From contig NZ_JAQZAT010000009.1 of assembly GCF_028736925.1 (NCBI RefSeq), forward strand, positions 124,001 through 188,000: a stretch of DNA of 64,000 nucleotides. The letters are read 5' to 3'. The notes under the pieces were generated by a model, which made no database searches, had not been told where the DNA came from, and was given only the letters and a program-made list of their open reading frames with translations. The DNA comes from Flavivirga sp. 57AJ16. Its GTDB lineage: Bacteria; Bacteroidota; Bacteroidia; Flavobacteriales; Flavobacteriaceae. Positions within the stretch are counted from its first letter, which is position 1. Every line of letters starts with the position of its first letter. The position numbers and the translations under genes were made by a program. Positions 16,966-25,040 of the stretch are shown piece by piece.

Positions 16966-17490
16966 TTAAACTTGTTTAGGAGCTTCCATTTTTGTACCGC
17001 ACTTATTGCAAGTACATTTTTCTTCGCTAGAGTAGTATTTGTCGAAAATCTTGGGCATATCGGTTTCTATATTATCCAACTTAAATTTCTCTCTATATAA
17101 TAAATTATTGCAATTTTCACAGTACCACTCTAAGGCATCTTCCATTTTTTTAGAGCGTGGATACTCAATGACCAAGCCAACGGTATTAGCTTGGCGTTGT
17201 GGAGAATGCGGTACTTTTGGTGGTAACAGATAGATATCACCTTCTTTGATATGTACATCTTTTTGGTTACCGTCATCTATGATTTTTAAAACCATATCGC
17301 CTTCAACCTGATAGAAAAACTCTGGGGTTTCATTATAATGATAATCTTTTCTGTTATTGGGACCACCAACAACCATCACAATAAAATCACCGTCTTTCCA
17401 AACACATTTATTACCAACAGGTGGTTTTAAAAGGTGTCTATTTTCTTCAATCCAGGCTTTAAAATTTAATGGTGAAACTAATTTGCTCAT
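16966..17490 (-). CDS. nbaC: 3-hydroxyanthranilate 3,4-dioxygenase
   Basis: The cupin enzyme opens the ring of 3-hydroxyanthranilate with O2 using an active-site ferrous ion. The 174 residues include the ligand region KDYHYNETPEFFYQVEGDM (His and Glu) and the third ligand His in PPKVPHSPQR. The bacterial C-terminal rubredoxin-like iron site is intact: CENCNN and CTCNKCG. Length is normal. The stop lies 9 bp before the ACMSD-type start. Upstream is a 139-bp gap filled with two hairpin repeats. The symbol follows the 2-nitrobenzoate pathway name; haaO or kynC would also be used. Confidence 0.95.
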   Translation of the reverse strand: MSKLVSPLNFKAWIEENRHLLKPPVGNKCVWKDGDFIVMVVGGPNNRKDYHYNETPEFFYQVEGDMVLKIIDDGNQKDVHIKEGDIYLLPPKVPHSPQRQANTVGLVIEYPRSKKMEDALEWYCENCNNLLYREKFKLDNIETDMPKIFDKYYSSEEKCTCNKCGTKMEAPKQV

Positions 17491-17629
17491 AGAAAGCCCC
17501 TTTTAATCTCCCTTGAGGGGGGAGAAACTCAAATTGGGTGTTTGAGTTTTTGTTAAACATCGTATTTTATATAAAGATACTATATTCATATATTTTTTCC
17601 TCTTCCTTTGGGAAGGTTAGGATGGGTTT
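17491..17629. repeat. Two hairpin repeats between the SDR and dioxygenase genes
   Basis: A CTCCCTTGAGGGGGGAG palindrome lies near 17508. A CCTTTGGGAAGG-type hairpin lies near 17603 and is of the same general kind as the palindrome translated inside valS. They sit within the operon and could attenuate transcription or stabilise segments of mRNA. Confidence 0.55.
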
Positions 17630-18412
17630 TTACAAGCTTTTTGTTCGTCCACCATCCACTGGAACATTAATGCCATTAACATAACTAGCGGCTTCACTTG
17701 CCAAAAAAGTAATAACACTGGCCATTTCTTCGGGTTTGGCAAAACGATTAACAGGCGTATGGCCTTTCATGATTTTGCTCATCTCTTCAACTGAAGTATC
17801 GGCATTTTTTGCTTTAATTTCAATGATTTCCGATAAACGTTCTGTTTCTGTGAAACCAGGTAGTACATTGTTTACGGTAATACCAAAAGAGGCCACCTCA
17901 CTTGATAAGGTTTTACTCCAATTACCAACAGCACCTCGAATGGTATTGCTAACACCTAGACCTGGAATGGGTTCTTTCACAGAAGTGGAAATAACATTTA
18001 TAATTCTTCCAAACCCTTCCTCCTTCATAAATGGGATGGTCGTTTGGGCTAGTACGTGATTGCATTTAAGGTGTTGTATAAAAGCATTTTCAAACTCTTC
18101 TAAACTAGCCGTTAGAATATGACCGCTTTTTGGACCACCGGTATTATTGACAAGGATATGAAATCCATGATTTCTATCTATAAACTTGATGACCTTTTCT
18201 TGTAAATCCCTGGGATCTGAAAAGTCTGCTACAATAAAACTATGGTTTCTGTGTTTAGGTAATGCTTCTAAAACAGCTTTAAGCTTATCTCTATTTCTGG
18301 CAACTAAAGTGACATTCACACCTTCTTGAGCCAATGCTATAGCCGTAGCTTTACCAATGCCTTGTGTGCTCCCACAGACCAAAGCGTTTTTATTATTTAA
18401 GTTTAGGTTCAT
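17630..18412 (-). CDS. SDR family oxidoreductase with a non-canonical active site
   Basis: The 260-residue Rossmann protein has the NAD(P) motif GSTQGIGKA near residue 14, NNTGG in place of NNAG, and a C-terminal YVNGINVPVDGG typical of classical SDRs. The catalytic Ser region is VISTSV, but the expected YxxxK is replaced by GVSNTIRGAV, so both the Tyr and Lys are missing. Its place inside the kynurenine operon suggests a step on or beside aminomuconate breakdown, but no standard step needs an SDR. It may be a non-reductase member or act on a side product. Confidence 0.8.
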   Translation of the reverse strand: MNLNLNNKNALVCGSTQGIGKATAIALAQEGVNVTLVARNRDKLKAVLEALPKHRNHSFIVADFSDPRDLQEKVIKFIDRNHGFHILVNNTGGPKSGHILTASLEEFENAFIQHLKCNHVLAQTTIPFMKEEGFGRIINVISTSVKEPIPGLGVSNTIRGAVGNWSKTLSSEVASFGITVNNVLPGFTETERLSEIIEIKAKNADTSVEEMSKIMKGHTPVNRFAKPEEMASVITFLASEAASYVNGINVPVDGGRTKSL

Positions 18413-18442
18413 ATTATTTTTAATATTATTTCAATTCAAAAG

Positions 18443-18462
18443 ATTCCTGCCTTCGCAGGAAT
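18443..18462. repeat. ATTCCTGC palindrome at the aldehyde dehydrogenase stop
   Basis: ATTCCTGC/GCAGGAAT with a 4-nt loop overlaps the first base of the stop codon of the aldehyde dehydrogenase. The same hairpin occurs at 20710-20729 at the RidA start. Confidence 0.75.
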
Positions 18463-19901
18463 TAATATTTTATGCATACATTTTTTGCTTCGGTAAAAAA
18501 ACGTAATGCTTCAAAGCCACCTTCCCTGCCAACACCAGATGCTTTAACGCCTCCAAAAGGTGTTCTTAAATCACGGAGCATCCATGTGTTTACCCAGACA
18601 ATGCCAGCTTGCAATTGGTGACTCATTCTCATGGTACGCTTTAGGTTATTTGTCCATAATGTTGCCGATAATCCATATTTAACCTTGTTAGCCATTTGTA
18701 AGACGTTATCTTCAGTGTTAAACGGCATAATGGTTACCACTGGGCCGAAAATCTCTTCTTGGTTTACCCTGCATTCATCAGTAGCTACTTCAATAACTGT
18801 AGGCTCTAAATAATAGCCGTCTTCATAATCGGTAACAATGACTTTATTACCTCCACAAAGAATGGTGCCGTTTTCTTTTTTAGCCATGTTAATGTATTGT
18901 AATACTTTTTCTAGATGTGGTTTTGAAACTAAAGCCCCAATATTTGTGTCTTCTTTTGAAGGGTGACCAATTTTAAGTTTTTTGACTTTTTCGACAAAAT
19001 CAGTTTTAAATTTTTCATAAATGGCCGCTTCTACAAAAATGCGGCTTCCGCATAAACAAATTTGACCTTGATTGGCAAAAGAAGAACGGACCGTTGTTTC
19101 CAGCATATCATCATAATCACAATCGGCAAAAATGATATTTGGGTTTTTACCACCAAGTTCTAGGGATAGTTTTTTAAACATAGGTGCTGCAACTTTGGCA
19201 ATATGGGCCCCTGTTGCTGTACCGCCTGTAAACGAAATAGCCTTAATGTCCGGATGTTCTATAATGGCTTGTCCCGTTGTGTTGCCTAAACCATGAACAA
19301 TGTTTAAAACGCCTTTAGGCAATCCTGCTTCTGTGCAGATTTCCCCTAATAAATAAGCCGTCACAGGTGTTATTTCACTTGGTTTGGCAACGACACAATT
19401 TCCTGCAGCAATGGCTGGGGCAATTTTCCATGTAAAGAGATAGAGTGGGAGGTTCCAGGGAGAAATACAGCCTACTATGCCAATAGGTTGACGTAATGTG
19501 TAATTTATAGCATCATGGCCAACACTTTCGTGACTTTCACTGGCAAATTGTGTAATGGCATTTCCGAAAAAACGAAAGTTACTTGCCGCTCTAGGAATAT
19601 CGACGGTTTTTGCCAAACTGATAGGTTTGCCATTGTCCTTACTTTCGGCCTCGGCAAATCGTTGTAAATTGGCATCTAGTAATTCTGAAATCTTGATTAA
19701 AATTTTGCTGCGTTCATCTATAGTGGTCTGGGACCAGAGGGGAAAAACAGACTTTGCAGCGATATAGGCATTTTCTATATCATCTTTTGATGAGTTTGGT
19801 ATTTGCCCGTAGATTTTACCATTAGCAGGGCAATAGTTGTCAATCCACGCGTCATTGACGGGCGGTGAAAATTTACCGTTTATGTAGTTTTGAACATTCA
19901 T
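18462..19901 (-). CDS. Aldehyde dehydrogenase, 2-aminomuconate semialdehyde dehydrogenase type
   Basis: This 479-residue NAD-dependent ALDH shows every key motif: the proofreading IGCISPWNLPLYLFTWKIAPAI stretch with its catalytic Asn, the general base Glu in LELGGKNPNI, and the nucleophile Cys in NQGQICLCGSR near residue 281. In the kynurenine pathway it would oxidise 2-aminomuconate 6-semialdehyde to 2-aminomuconate. It is similar in plan to AmnC/NbaE and human ALDH8A1. Its ATG overlaps the stop of the GIY-YIG gene. A palindrome lies 13-28 bp upstream, in the place where ribosome binding is decided. Confidence 0.92.
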   Translation of the reverse strand: MNVQNYINGKFSPPVNDAWIDNYCPANGKIYGQIPNSSKDDIENAYIAAKSVFPLWSQTTIDERSKILIKISELLDANLQRFAEAESKDNGKPISLAKTVDIPRAASNFRFFGNAITQFASESHESVGHDAINYTLRQPIGIVGCISPWNLPLYLFTWKIAPAIAAGNCVVAKPSEITPVTAYLLGEICTEAGLPKGVLNIVHGLGNTTGQAIIEHPDIKAISFTGGTATGAHIAKVAAPMFKKLSLELGGKNPNIIFADCDYDDMLETTVRSSFANQGQICLCGSRIFVEAAIYEKFKTDFVEKVKKLKIGHPSKEDTNIGALVSKPHLEKVLQYINMAKKENGTILCGGNKVIVTDYEDGYYLEPTVIEVATDECRVNQEEIFGPVVTIMPFNTEDNVLQMANKVKYGLSATLWTNNLKRTMRMSHQLQAGIVWVNTWMLRDLRTPFGGVKASGVGREGGFEALRFFTEAKNVCIKY

Positions 19902-20251
19902 TGGTTTGTCTGGTCGAGCGCAGTCGAGACCGGCTCGCTTTCCAAATTATATTTTGAATGGGATGCCTTTCTGCATGCAGCTAAAATTTGTAACATATTA
20001 AAATTTTTGTTAGCTAAAGCCAACTTCTCCTTTGCCCTCCAATTTTTAATCTTCTTCTCGAAAGAAATGGCCTGATTAATATCGTTAAATTCCTGATGAA
20101 AAACTAATTTTAAAGGTCTTCTCTTAAAAGTGAAACCATTTTTATTAAGCCCATTTTGATATTTTTCAAAACGTCTTGATAAATTATTTGTAACTCCAGT
20201 ATAGATTAGTCCTTCTGAACATTTTAATATGTATACATCATCGGTTTTCAT
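19898..20251 (-). CDS. Small GIY-YIG nuclease domain protein
   Basis: The 117-residue protein has a GIY-YIG fold: first strand VYILKC (the GIY position), second YTGVTNNLSRRF (the YIG position plus catalytic Arg), then RRPLKLVFHQEF and the conserved Glu in AISFEKKIKNWRAKEKL. It belongs with the stand-alone UvrC N-terminal-like nucleases that are multi-copy in Flavobacteriaceae. The last residues (PVSTALDQ) are encoded by a palindromic repeat, and another copy of that repeat lies 9 bp before the ATG. It interrupts the kynurenine operon and has no evident metabolic role. The TGA overlaps the next gene's ATG. Confidence 0.88.
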   Translation of the reverse strand: MKTDDVYILKCSEGLIYTGVTNNLSRRFEKYQNGLNKNGFTFKRRPLKLVFHQEFNDINQAISFEKKIKNWRAKEKLALANKNFNMLQILAACRKASHSKYNLESEPVSTALDQTNQ

Positions 20252-20275
20252 TATAAAGCTCTCGACTGCGCTCGA
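19914..20275 (-). mobile_element. GIY-YIG gene bracketed by inverted dodecamer repeats
   Basis: TCGAGCGCAGTCGAGA at 19914-19929 and its exact reverse complement TCTCGACTGCGCTCGA at 20260-20275 enclose the GIY-YIG coding sequence. The core GAGCGCAGTCGA (allowing Y at two sites) recurs at least five more times in the window without a nuclease gene. The 362-bp unit lies between the RidA and aldehyde dehydrogenase genes of a pathway operon. It looks like a candidate self-moving repeat unit. Confidence 0.55.
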
Positions 20276-20294
20276 GGAAACATTTTAATTAATA

Positions 20295-20702
20295 TTACAG
20301 CTTCTTATAGGCTATTACTTTAATTTCCACAACCAAATCTGGATGAGGTAATTGGTGAACGGCTACTGTGGTACGCGTGGGACCGGTCTCTACATCAAAA
20401 AATGCTGCATATGCTTTGTTATAACCAGCAAAATCGTTCATGTTTACTAAAAAAGATGTAACATCGACCACATCCTTTAATGTGGCGCCTTCTTTTGTTA
20501 AATTCTTTTCTATATTTTTTAGTACCTCACGGGTCTGTACTTCAATATTTAAACGTTTGGTACCCATGTCGTCAATAATATCCACCCCAGCAATGGTATT
20601 ATCTGCTCTACGCGAACTGGTTCCCGAAACAAATATAAAATCGCCTACACGTTTGGTATGTGGATAGGCCCCTCTTGGTGTTACTTTCTCTGTTTCTTTC
20701 AT
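20295..20702 (-). CDS. RidA family deaminase, probable 2-aminomuconate deaminase
   Basis: This Rid-family protein ends with the conserved [24 protein letters not shown], whose Arg binds the carboxylate of the substrate. Its N-terminal [24 protein letters not shown] is also standard. RidA-type proteins release ammonia from enamines, and in 3-hydroxyanthranilate pathways a member converts 2-aminomuconate to 4-oxalocrotonate; the operon makes that role likely. The ATG at 20702 is chosen over 20711 because the upstream ATG is formed by the end of an inserted palindrome. Length is 135 residues. Confidence 0.85.
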   Translation of the reverse strand: MKETEKVTPRGAYPHTKRVGDFIFVSGTSSRRADNTIAGVDIIDDMGTKRLNIEVQTREVLKNIEKNLTKEGATLKDVVDVTSFLVNMNDFAGYNKAYAAFFDVETGPTRTTVAVHQLPHPDLVVEIKVIAYKKL

Positions 20703-20709
20703 ATTTTTC

Positions 20710-20729
20710 ATTCCTGCGAAGGCAGGAAT
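20710..20729. repeat. ATTCCTGC palindrome at the RidA start
   Basis: ATTCCTGC/GCAGGAAT with a 4-nt loop overlaps an in-frame ATG upstream of ridA. The repeat therefore supplies a false start codon and covers the leader. Confidence 0.75.
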
Positions 20730-20973
20730 CCCATAATTTTAGTTTCTATTTCAATTTCATCCTACTGTCTTCAGTTTCAAAAAAAATGAAGGAGTCGTTT
20801 TGGAATACCATTTCATTAATGTTTTAGATCTCCCTAATATTTCTATATTCGTTTTTGCTTGTTCAAAAAACCTTCGACTACGCTCGGGATAAACCAAGTC
20901 AAGGGATTTTTTAGTTTTATTATGCGAGTTTTAATGCCATTTTATTTCTAACTAACTCCTAACTTCCAACTCC

Positions 20974-22395
20974 CTAACCCCTTTTCAATCCAGCAATTTT
21001 ATCTTCATCCAAAATGTCTTGAGTGGCTATTTTAACCTTTTCCAGGACCTCTTTTAATGCCTCTTTTGTCATATTGGCCGCAGTTGGGATATCCTTATCT
21101 ACTATCATATTCAAAATGGCTTTATCCTGTGCACGTCCTCTTGTCATGGCTTCATGATAACTAATATTTTCGTTAAAAGTAACCAAAGCGTATTTTGATG
21201 AATATTCATCTGGAAAATGCTGCTCTAAAGCCATCTCTAATTTACGCTTTTCTTGAAATATAGGATTGGCAACATGATCTCTCATTTCATAAAAGTTATC
21301 TATAGCCAGGTCCGCAATAGCGTCGGTGTTTTTTTTGCGGGTTGCCTCATAGGTTTTAAATACAGTTTCCCAGTTCTCTAAACCTTGATCCAAAACAGCA
21401 TCGAATTCTACGACATCTTCAAAAGAGGCATTCATGCCCTGGCCGTAGAACGGAACAATAGCATGTGCGGAATCACCCATTAATAACGTATTGCCTTTAT
21501 AATGCCAGGGCGAGCATTTTACAGTACCTAATGCAGCTGTTGGATTATTAAAGAAATCTTCAACAAGATTTGGCATTAACTGTAAGGCATCCGGGAACTC
21601 CTTTTCAAAGAATTCTGTAACAATTTCCGGGGTCGTTAAATTATTGAAATGGTATGTGCCTTCATCATAACTTAAAAATAATGTGACCGTAAAGCTGCCA
21701 TCTAAATTTGGTAGGGCAATAAGCATAAAATCACCGCGGGGCCATATATGTAATGCATTTTTATAGGTTTTATAATCGCCTGTTTTGGTTGGTAGGATAC
21801 TTAATTCTTTATAACCATGCGTTAAATAGTCCTGCGAAAAACTGAATAAGAATTTTTTGGCTAGGTAATAACTCTTGCGCATGGCAGAACCAGCACCATC
21901 TGTAGCGATAATAACATCGGCATCTTCTACAAATTCCGATTTTGTTTCATAATCTTTAAATAATGCCGTTGTTTTTTTGAAATCGACCGATTTGCATTTT
22001 TTATTGAAATAAATGGCAACATTTTCATGCTTTTCTGCTTCGTCCAAAAGTAAAGCATTGAGACCTCCACGAGAAATGGAGTTGATATATTCATGGTCAC
22101 GTCCGCTATAATTTGATAAAAAAGTATGGCCTTCTCTATCATGGATCATACGGCCTTTCATGGGAATGCAAAGCGCTTTTACCTTATCTTCAATACCAAC
22201 CAGTTTCATGGCTTTGTTACCACGATCTGAAAACGCTAAATTTATAGAACGCCCTGCACTAATATCCACTTTGCGTAGGTCTGAACGCATTTCGTAAACC
22301 GAAACGTTATAACCTCTTTGGCCCAAACGTAAAGCCAAGAGCGAACCGCAAAGACCGGCACCTATAATGAGTATGTTTTGTTGTCTATCTTTCAT
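20974..22395 (-). CDS. kmo: Kynurenine 3-monooxygenase
   Basis: This FAD-dependent hydroxylase converts kynurenine to 3-hydroxykynurenine with NADPH and O2. The dinucleotide-binding motif GAGLCG lies at residues 12-17 within ILIIGAGLCGSLLALRLGQRG. The second FAD motif is DADVIIATDGAGSAMRKSYY, and the third is LLMGDSAHAIVPFYGQGMNASFEDV near residue 310. The 473-residue length is normal. The substrate-contacting N-terminal RSINLAFSDRG is also present. It sits between kynU and ridA, with repeat-filled gaps of 112 and 271 bp. Confidence 0.96.
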   Translation of the reverse strand: MKDRQQNILIIGAGLCGSLLALRLGQRGYNVSVYEMRSDLRKVDISAGRSINLAFSDRGNKAMKLVGIEDKVKALCIPMKGRMIHDREGHTFLSNYSGRDHEYINSISRGGLNALLLDEAEKHENVAIYFNKKCKSVDFKKTTALFKDYETKSEFVEDADVIIATDGAGSAMRKSYYLAKKFLFSFSQDYLTHGYKELSILPTKTGDYKTYKNALHIWPRGDFMLIALPNLDGSFTVTLFLSYDEGTYHFNNLTTPEIVTEFFEKEFPDALQLMPNLVEDFFNNPTAALGTVKCSPWHYKGNTLLMGDSAHAIVPFYGQGMNASFEDVVEFDAVLDQGLENWETVFKTYEATRKKNTDAIADLAIDNFYEMRDHVANPIFQEKRKLEMALEQHFPDEYSSKYALVTFNENISYHEAMTRGRAQDKAILNMIVDKDIPTAANMTKEALKEVLEKVKIATQDILDEDKIAGLKRG

Positions 22396-22450
22396 TTTGT
22401 CATTCCTGTGAAGGCAAAAATCTTATTAGTTAAACTTATAATTTATAATG

Positions 22451-22501
22451 GATTCCTCTCCTTCTCACACATCGACTGCGCTCTGTGGGATAGTGAGGAA
22501 T
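22451..22501. repeat. Large hairpin repeat between kynU and kmo
   Basis: ATTCCTC and GAGGAAT arms enclose an inner CACACA/TGTG stem and the dodecamer core TCGACTGCGCTC (22472-22483). It is a member of the same dispersed hairpin family as the repeats that bracket the GIY-YIG gene. Confidence 0.65.
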
Positions 22502-22507
22502 GGCAAA

Positions 22508-23770
22508 TCAATTGAGTATTCCTTTTAATTTATCAACCATATGATAGACATCTTGAAATGAATTATAAAGCGGTGTAGGGGCGCAACGAATCACATCGGG
22601 AGCTCTCCAATCACTTATTACCCCAGTTTCTGTTAACTTATCATGTAATCTTTTATTAGCATTCAAAACCTGAATGGATAGCTGACAGCCACGATTTTCT
22701 GGATTTGCAGGGGTTATTATTTTAATAGTATCTTCTCCTAATTGTTTTAACAAAAACTCAAAGTAACCAGTTAGTCTTTTAGATTTATCGGTCAGTTTTT
22801 TTATGCCTACTTCATTGAAAATATCTAAAGATGCCCTAATAGCGGCCATTGATAATATAGGGGGGTTGCTAAGTTGCCACCCTTCAGCACCTGGAAGTAC
22901 ATCAAACTCGTGACGCATATTAAAACGGGTTTGTTTATTATGGCTCCACCAACCTGCAAAACGATTTAAGTCTTTGTTATACGCATGTCTTTCATGTACA
23001 AAGCAGCCTGCTAGACTCCCTGGGCCGGAATTTAAATACTTATAGGTACACCAAACAGCAAAATCTGCACCAGAATCATGTAAATTAAGTGTTACATTTC
23101 CAGCGCCATGGGCACAATCAAACCCCACGATACAATCGTGTTTATGTCCAAGTTCTGTAATACGTTTTAAATCGAAATACTGTCCTGTGTAATAGTTTAC
23201 GCCACCAATCATTACCAATGCCACTTCGTTTCCATGTTTTTCTAGAATGGCTTCTAAATCCTCGTAATGCAATAGTGCTTCATCCTTTCTGGGTTTCCAG
23301 AGAATTAAACCTTCTTTTTCGTCAAAACCATGATGCCGTAATTGTGATTCTACAGCATATTTATCAGATGGAAAGGCGTCGCTTTCAATGATTATTTTGT
23401 AGCGTGTTTTTGTTGGTTTATAAAATGATACCATCATAAAATGCAGATTGGCGGTCAATGTATTCATGGTAACGACTTCAATAGGTTTTGCGCCAACGAC
23501 ATTTGCCATGCTTTTGGTTAAAAACTCATGATACGGCAACCAAGGGTTTTTTGCCTCGGTATGTCCTTCTACACCTAAATTAGCCCAATCTTCCAATTCT
23601 TGATCTATATATGCTTTTGTTTGTTTTGGTTGCAGCCCGAGCGAGTTCCCCGTCATATAAATCAGTTCATTGCCATGTTTGTCCTTAGGGATATGAAATC
23701 GATTGCGGTAATTAGAGAGTTCATCTAATTCATCTTGCTGCTTTGCGTAATCTAAAGTTACTTTGTGCAT
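22508..23770 (-). CDS. kynU: Kynureninase
   Basis: This PLP enzyme cleaves kynurenine or 3-hydroxykynurenine to (3-hydroxy)anthranilate and alanine. The PLP lysine lies in WCTYKYLNSGPGS near residue 242. The cofactor-binding Asp lies in IVGFDCAHGAGN, and the substrate region HERHAYNKDLNRFAGWWSH is typical. The 420-residue length is normal. It is the first gene of the minus-strand kyn operon and lies divergent from an IclR regulator whose leader contains a palindromic operator candidate. Confidence 0.97.
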   Translation of the reverse strand: MHKVTLDYAKQQDELDELSNYRNRFHIPKDKHGNELIYMTGNSLGLQPKQTKAYIDQELEDWANLGVEGHTEAKNPWLPYHEFLTKSMANVVGAKPIEVVTMNTLTANLHFMMVSFYKPTKTRYKIIIESDAFPSDKYAVESQLRHHGFDEKEGLILWKPRKDEALLHYEDLEAILEKHGNEVALVMIGGVNYYTGQYFDLKRITELGHKHDCIVGFDCAHGAGNVTLNLHDSGADFAVWCTYKYLNSGPGSLAGCFVHERHAYNKDLNRFAGWWSHNKQTRFNMRHEFDVLPGAEGWQLSNPPILSMAAIRASLDIFNEVGIKKLTDKSKRLTGYFEFLLKQLGEDTIKIITPANPENRGCQLSIQVLNANKRLHDKLTETGVISDWRAPDVIRCAPTPLYNSFQDVYHMVDKLKGILN

Positions 23771-23852
23771 TTTAAAACCAGTAGTTTAATATTGAAATTT
23801 CATAATTATACTAATGAAAAGGTTGCTTGATTTTATAAAAATACAAAAAAAC

Positions 23853-23878
23853 GTTTCACTATATGAAACACTGTTTCA
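23853..23878. promoter_or_regulatory. Candidate IclR operator in the kynU-regulator divergent region
   Basis: Two overlapping perfect dyads share one arm: GTTTCA-N5-TGAAAC (23853-23869) and TGAAAC-N3-GTTTCA (23864-23878). IclR regulators bind short palindromes of this size, and the site lies between the two divergent genes. It is the most likely target for autoregulation and for control of the kyn operon. Confidence 0.65.
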
Positions 23879-23954
23879 AAATTAATACTTATTTTTGAAT
23901 AACAAAAATTATTTTACCATTCGATACAAAGGAAGGGTTAACAAATATGCTACA

Positions 23955-24725
23955 ATGAAAGAAGTTGATAAAAATTTGAATTTATCCGTAATCAAAGCTT
24001 TTAAGCTTTTGGATGTGTATATGAATAATAAGCAAGAATGGGGGGTGCGTGAATTGGCAAAGAAAACGGGATATAATAAAACGACTACTTACCGCTTGTT
24101 AAGTACATTAGAGTCTTTGGATATTGTACAAAAGAATGATGATGATAAATATATTTTGGGGCTTAAGTTATTCGAATTGGGGAATTTGGTATCTGTACAT
24201 AAATCACTAAGGAACTATTCTAGAGCTCCTTTAGAGACTATTGCTAAAGATATTAAAGAAACAGTACATTTTGGGGTGTTAAGTAATCATCGGGTATTGT
24301 ATTTAAATAAAGCAGAGAGTGAATTGGGATTAAAGGTAAGTACGCAAATAGGATCCTACCAACAGGCATATTGTACCGCTTTAGGGAAAGTGCTTTTGGC
24401 TTTTTCGCCTACAGATCAAATTTTAGATTATTTAAAAAATGTAAAGCTAGATGCTCATACCACGAATACCATAATAGATTCCAAAGCTTTGTTGGGCCAT
24501 CTGGAACATATAAGAAAAGAAGGTTATGCACTGGATATGGAAGAGCTTGAAATAGGCCTTATTTGTATCGCTATACCTGTATTTAATAAAAATAAAGAAG
24601 TTGTTGCGGGTATTAGTGTCTCGGGACCATCAAGTAGATTTAAACCTGAAAACGTACAATCCTACTTATCCATTATAAAAAAGGGTGCTTTGGAAATAGA
24701 AAACCATATACGTGATTATAATTAA
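23955..24725 (+). CDS. IclR family transcriptional regulator
   Basis: The winged helix-turn-helix is at residues about 10-70: SVIKAFKLLDVYMNNKQEWGVRELAKKTGYNKTTTYRLLSTLES. The C-terminal IclR effector domain has the HFGVLSNHRVLYLNKAES strand, the AYCTALGKVLLAF motif and the late GISVSGPSSRF strand, as in the family. Divergent placement next to kynU suggests it responds to kynurenine or a pathway product. The frame reaches back to a TTG at 23895; the ATG at 23955 is preferred because it starts 9 residues before the domain. Length is 256 residues. Confidence 0.9.
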   Translation: MKEVDKNLNLSVIKAFKLLDVYMNNKQEWGVRELAKKTGYNKTTTYRLLSTLESLDIVQKNDDDKYILGLKLFELGNLVSVHKSLRNYSRAPLETIAKDIKETVHFGVLSNHRVLYLNKAESELGLKVSTQIGSYQQAYCTALGKVLLAFSPTDQILDYLKNVKLDAHTTNTIIDSKALLGHLEHIRKEGYALDMEELEIGLICIAIPVFNKNKEVVAGISVSGPSSRFKPENVQSYLSIIKKGALEIENHIRDYN

Positions 24726-24749
24726 ATTTTATCTGTTATCCATTTTGCA

Positions 24750-24950
24750 GAGGTAGTCAGAAAAGTGTCATTCAGAATATTACCGAGAAACAAAATATAT
24801 TTTGTTAAGAAGGTAGCAGCGAAGCTGTGAAGAATCTCTTAAAAACATAATATATTGTTTTACTAAACTATAAGATTCTTCGCTATAGCCTGTACTGAGC
24901 GTAGTCGAAGTACTCTGAATGACAAAATATATTACTTTTCAGACTGCCTC
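24750..24950. mobile_element. R5 inverted-repeat element (201 bp)
   Basis: The ends GAGGTAGTCAGAAAAGT and ACTTTTCAGACTGCCTC are inverted repeats with two mismatches. Inside are another inverted pair around AAGATTCTTC/GAAGAATCT and the dodecamer GAGCGTAGTCGA at 24897-24908. No coding frame is credible. It occupies most of the 315-bp gap between the IclR and CDGSH genes. Confidence 0.65.
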
Positions 24951-25040
24951 TATTATAACAGAACTAGTATTAGCTGTCACCGTCAAACGCCAATATTTTG
25001 TATCATTTTTATTTAGTATCTTTAGTAAAATCTTGATGTT

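Noticed and set aside
23895-23954. Longer IclR start at a TTG
   Set aside because: The extra 20 residues are not part of the helix-turn-helix and an ATG at 23955 fits family length.
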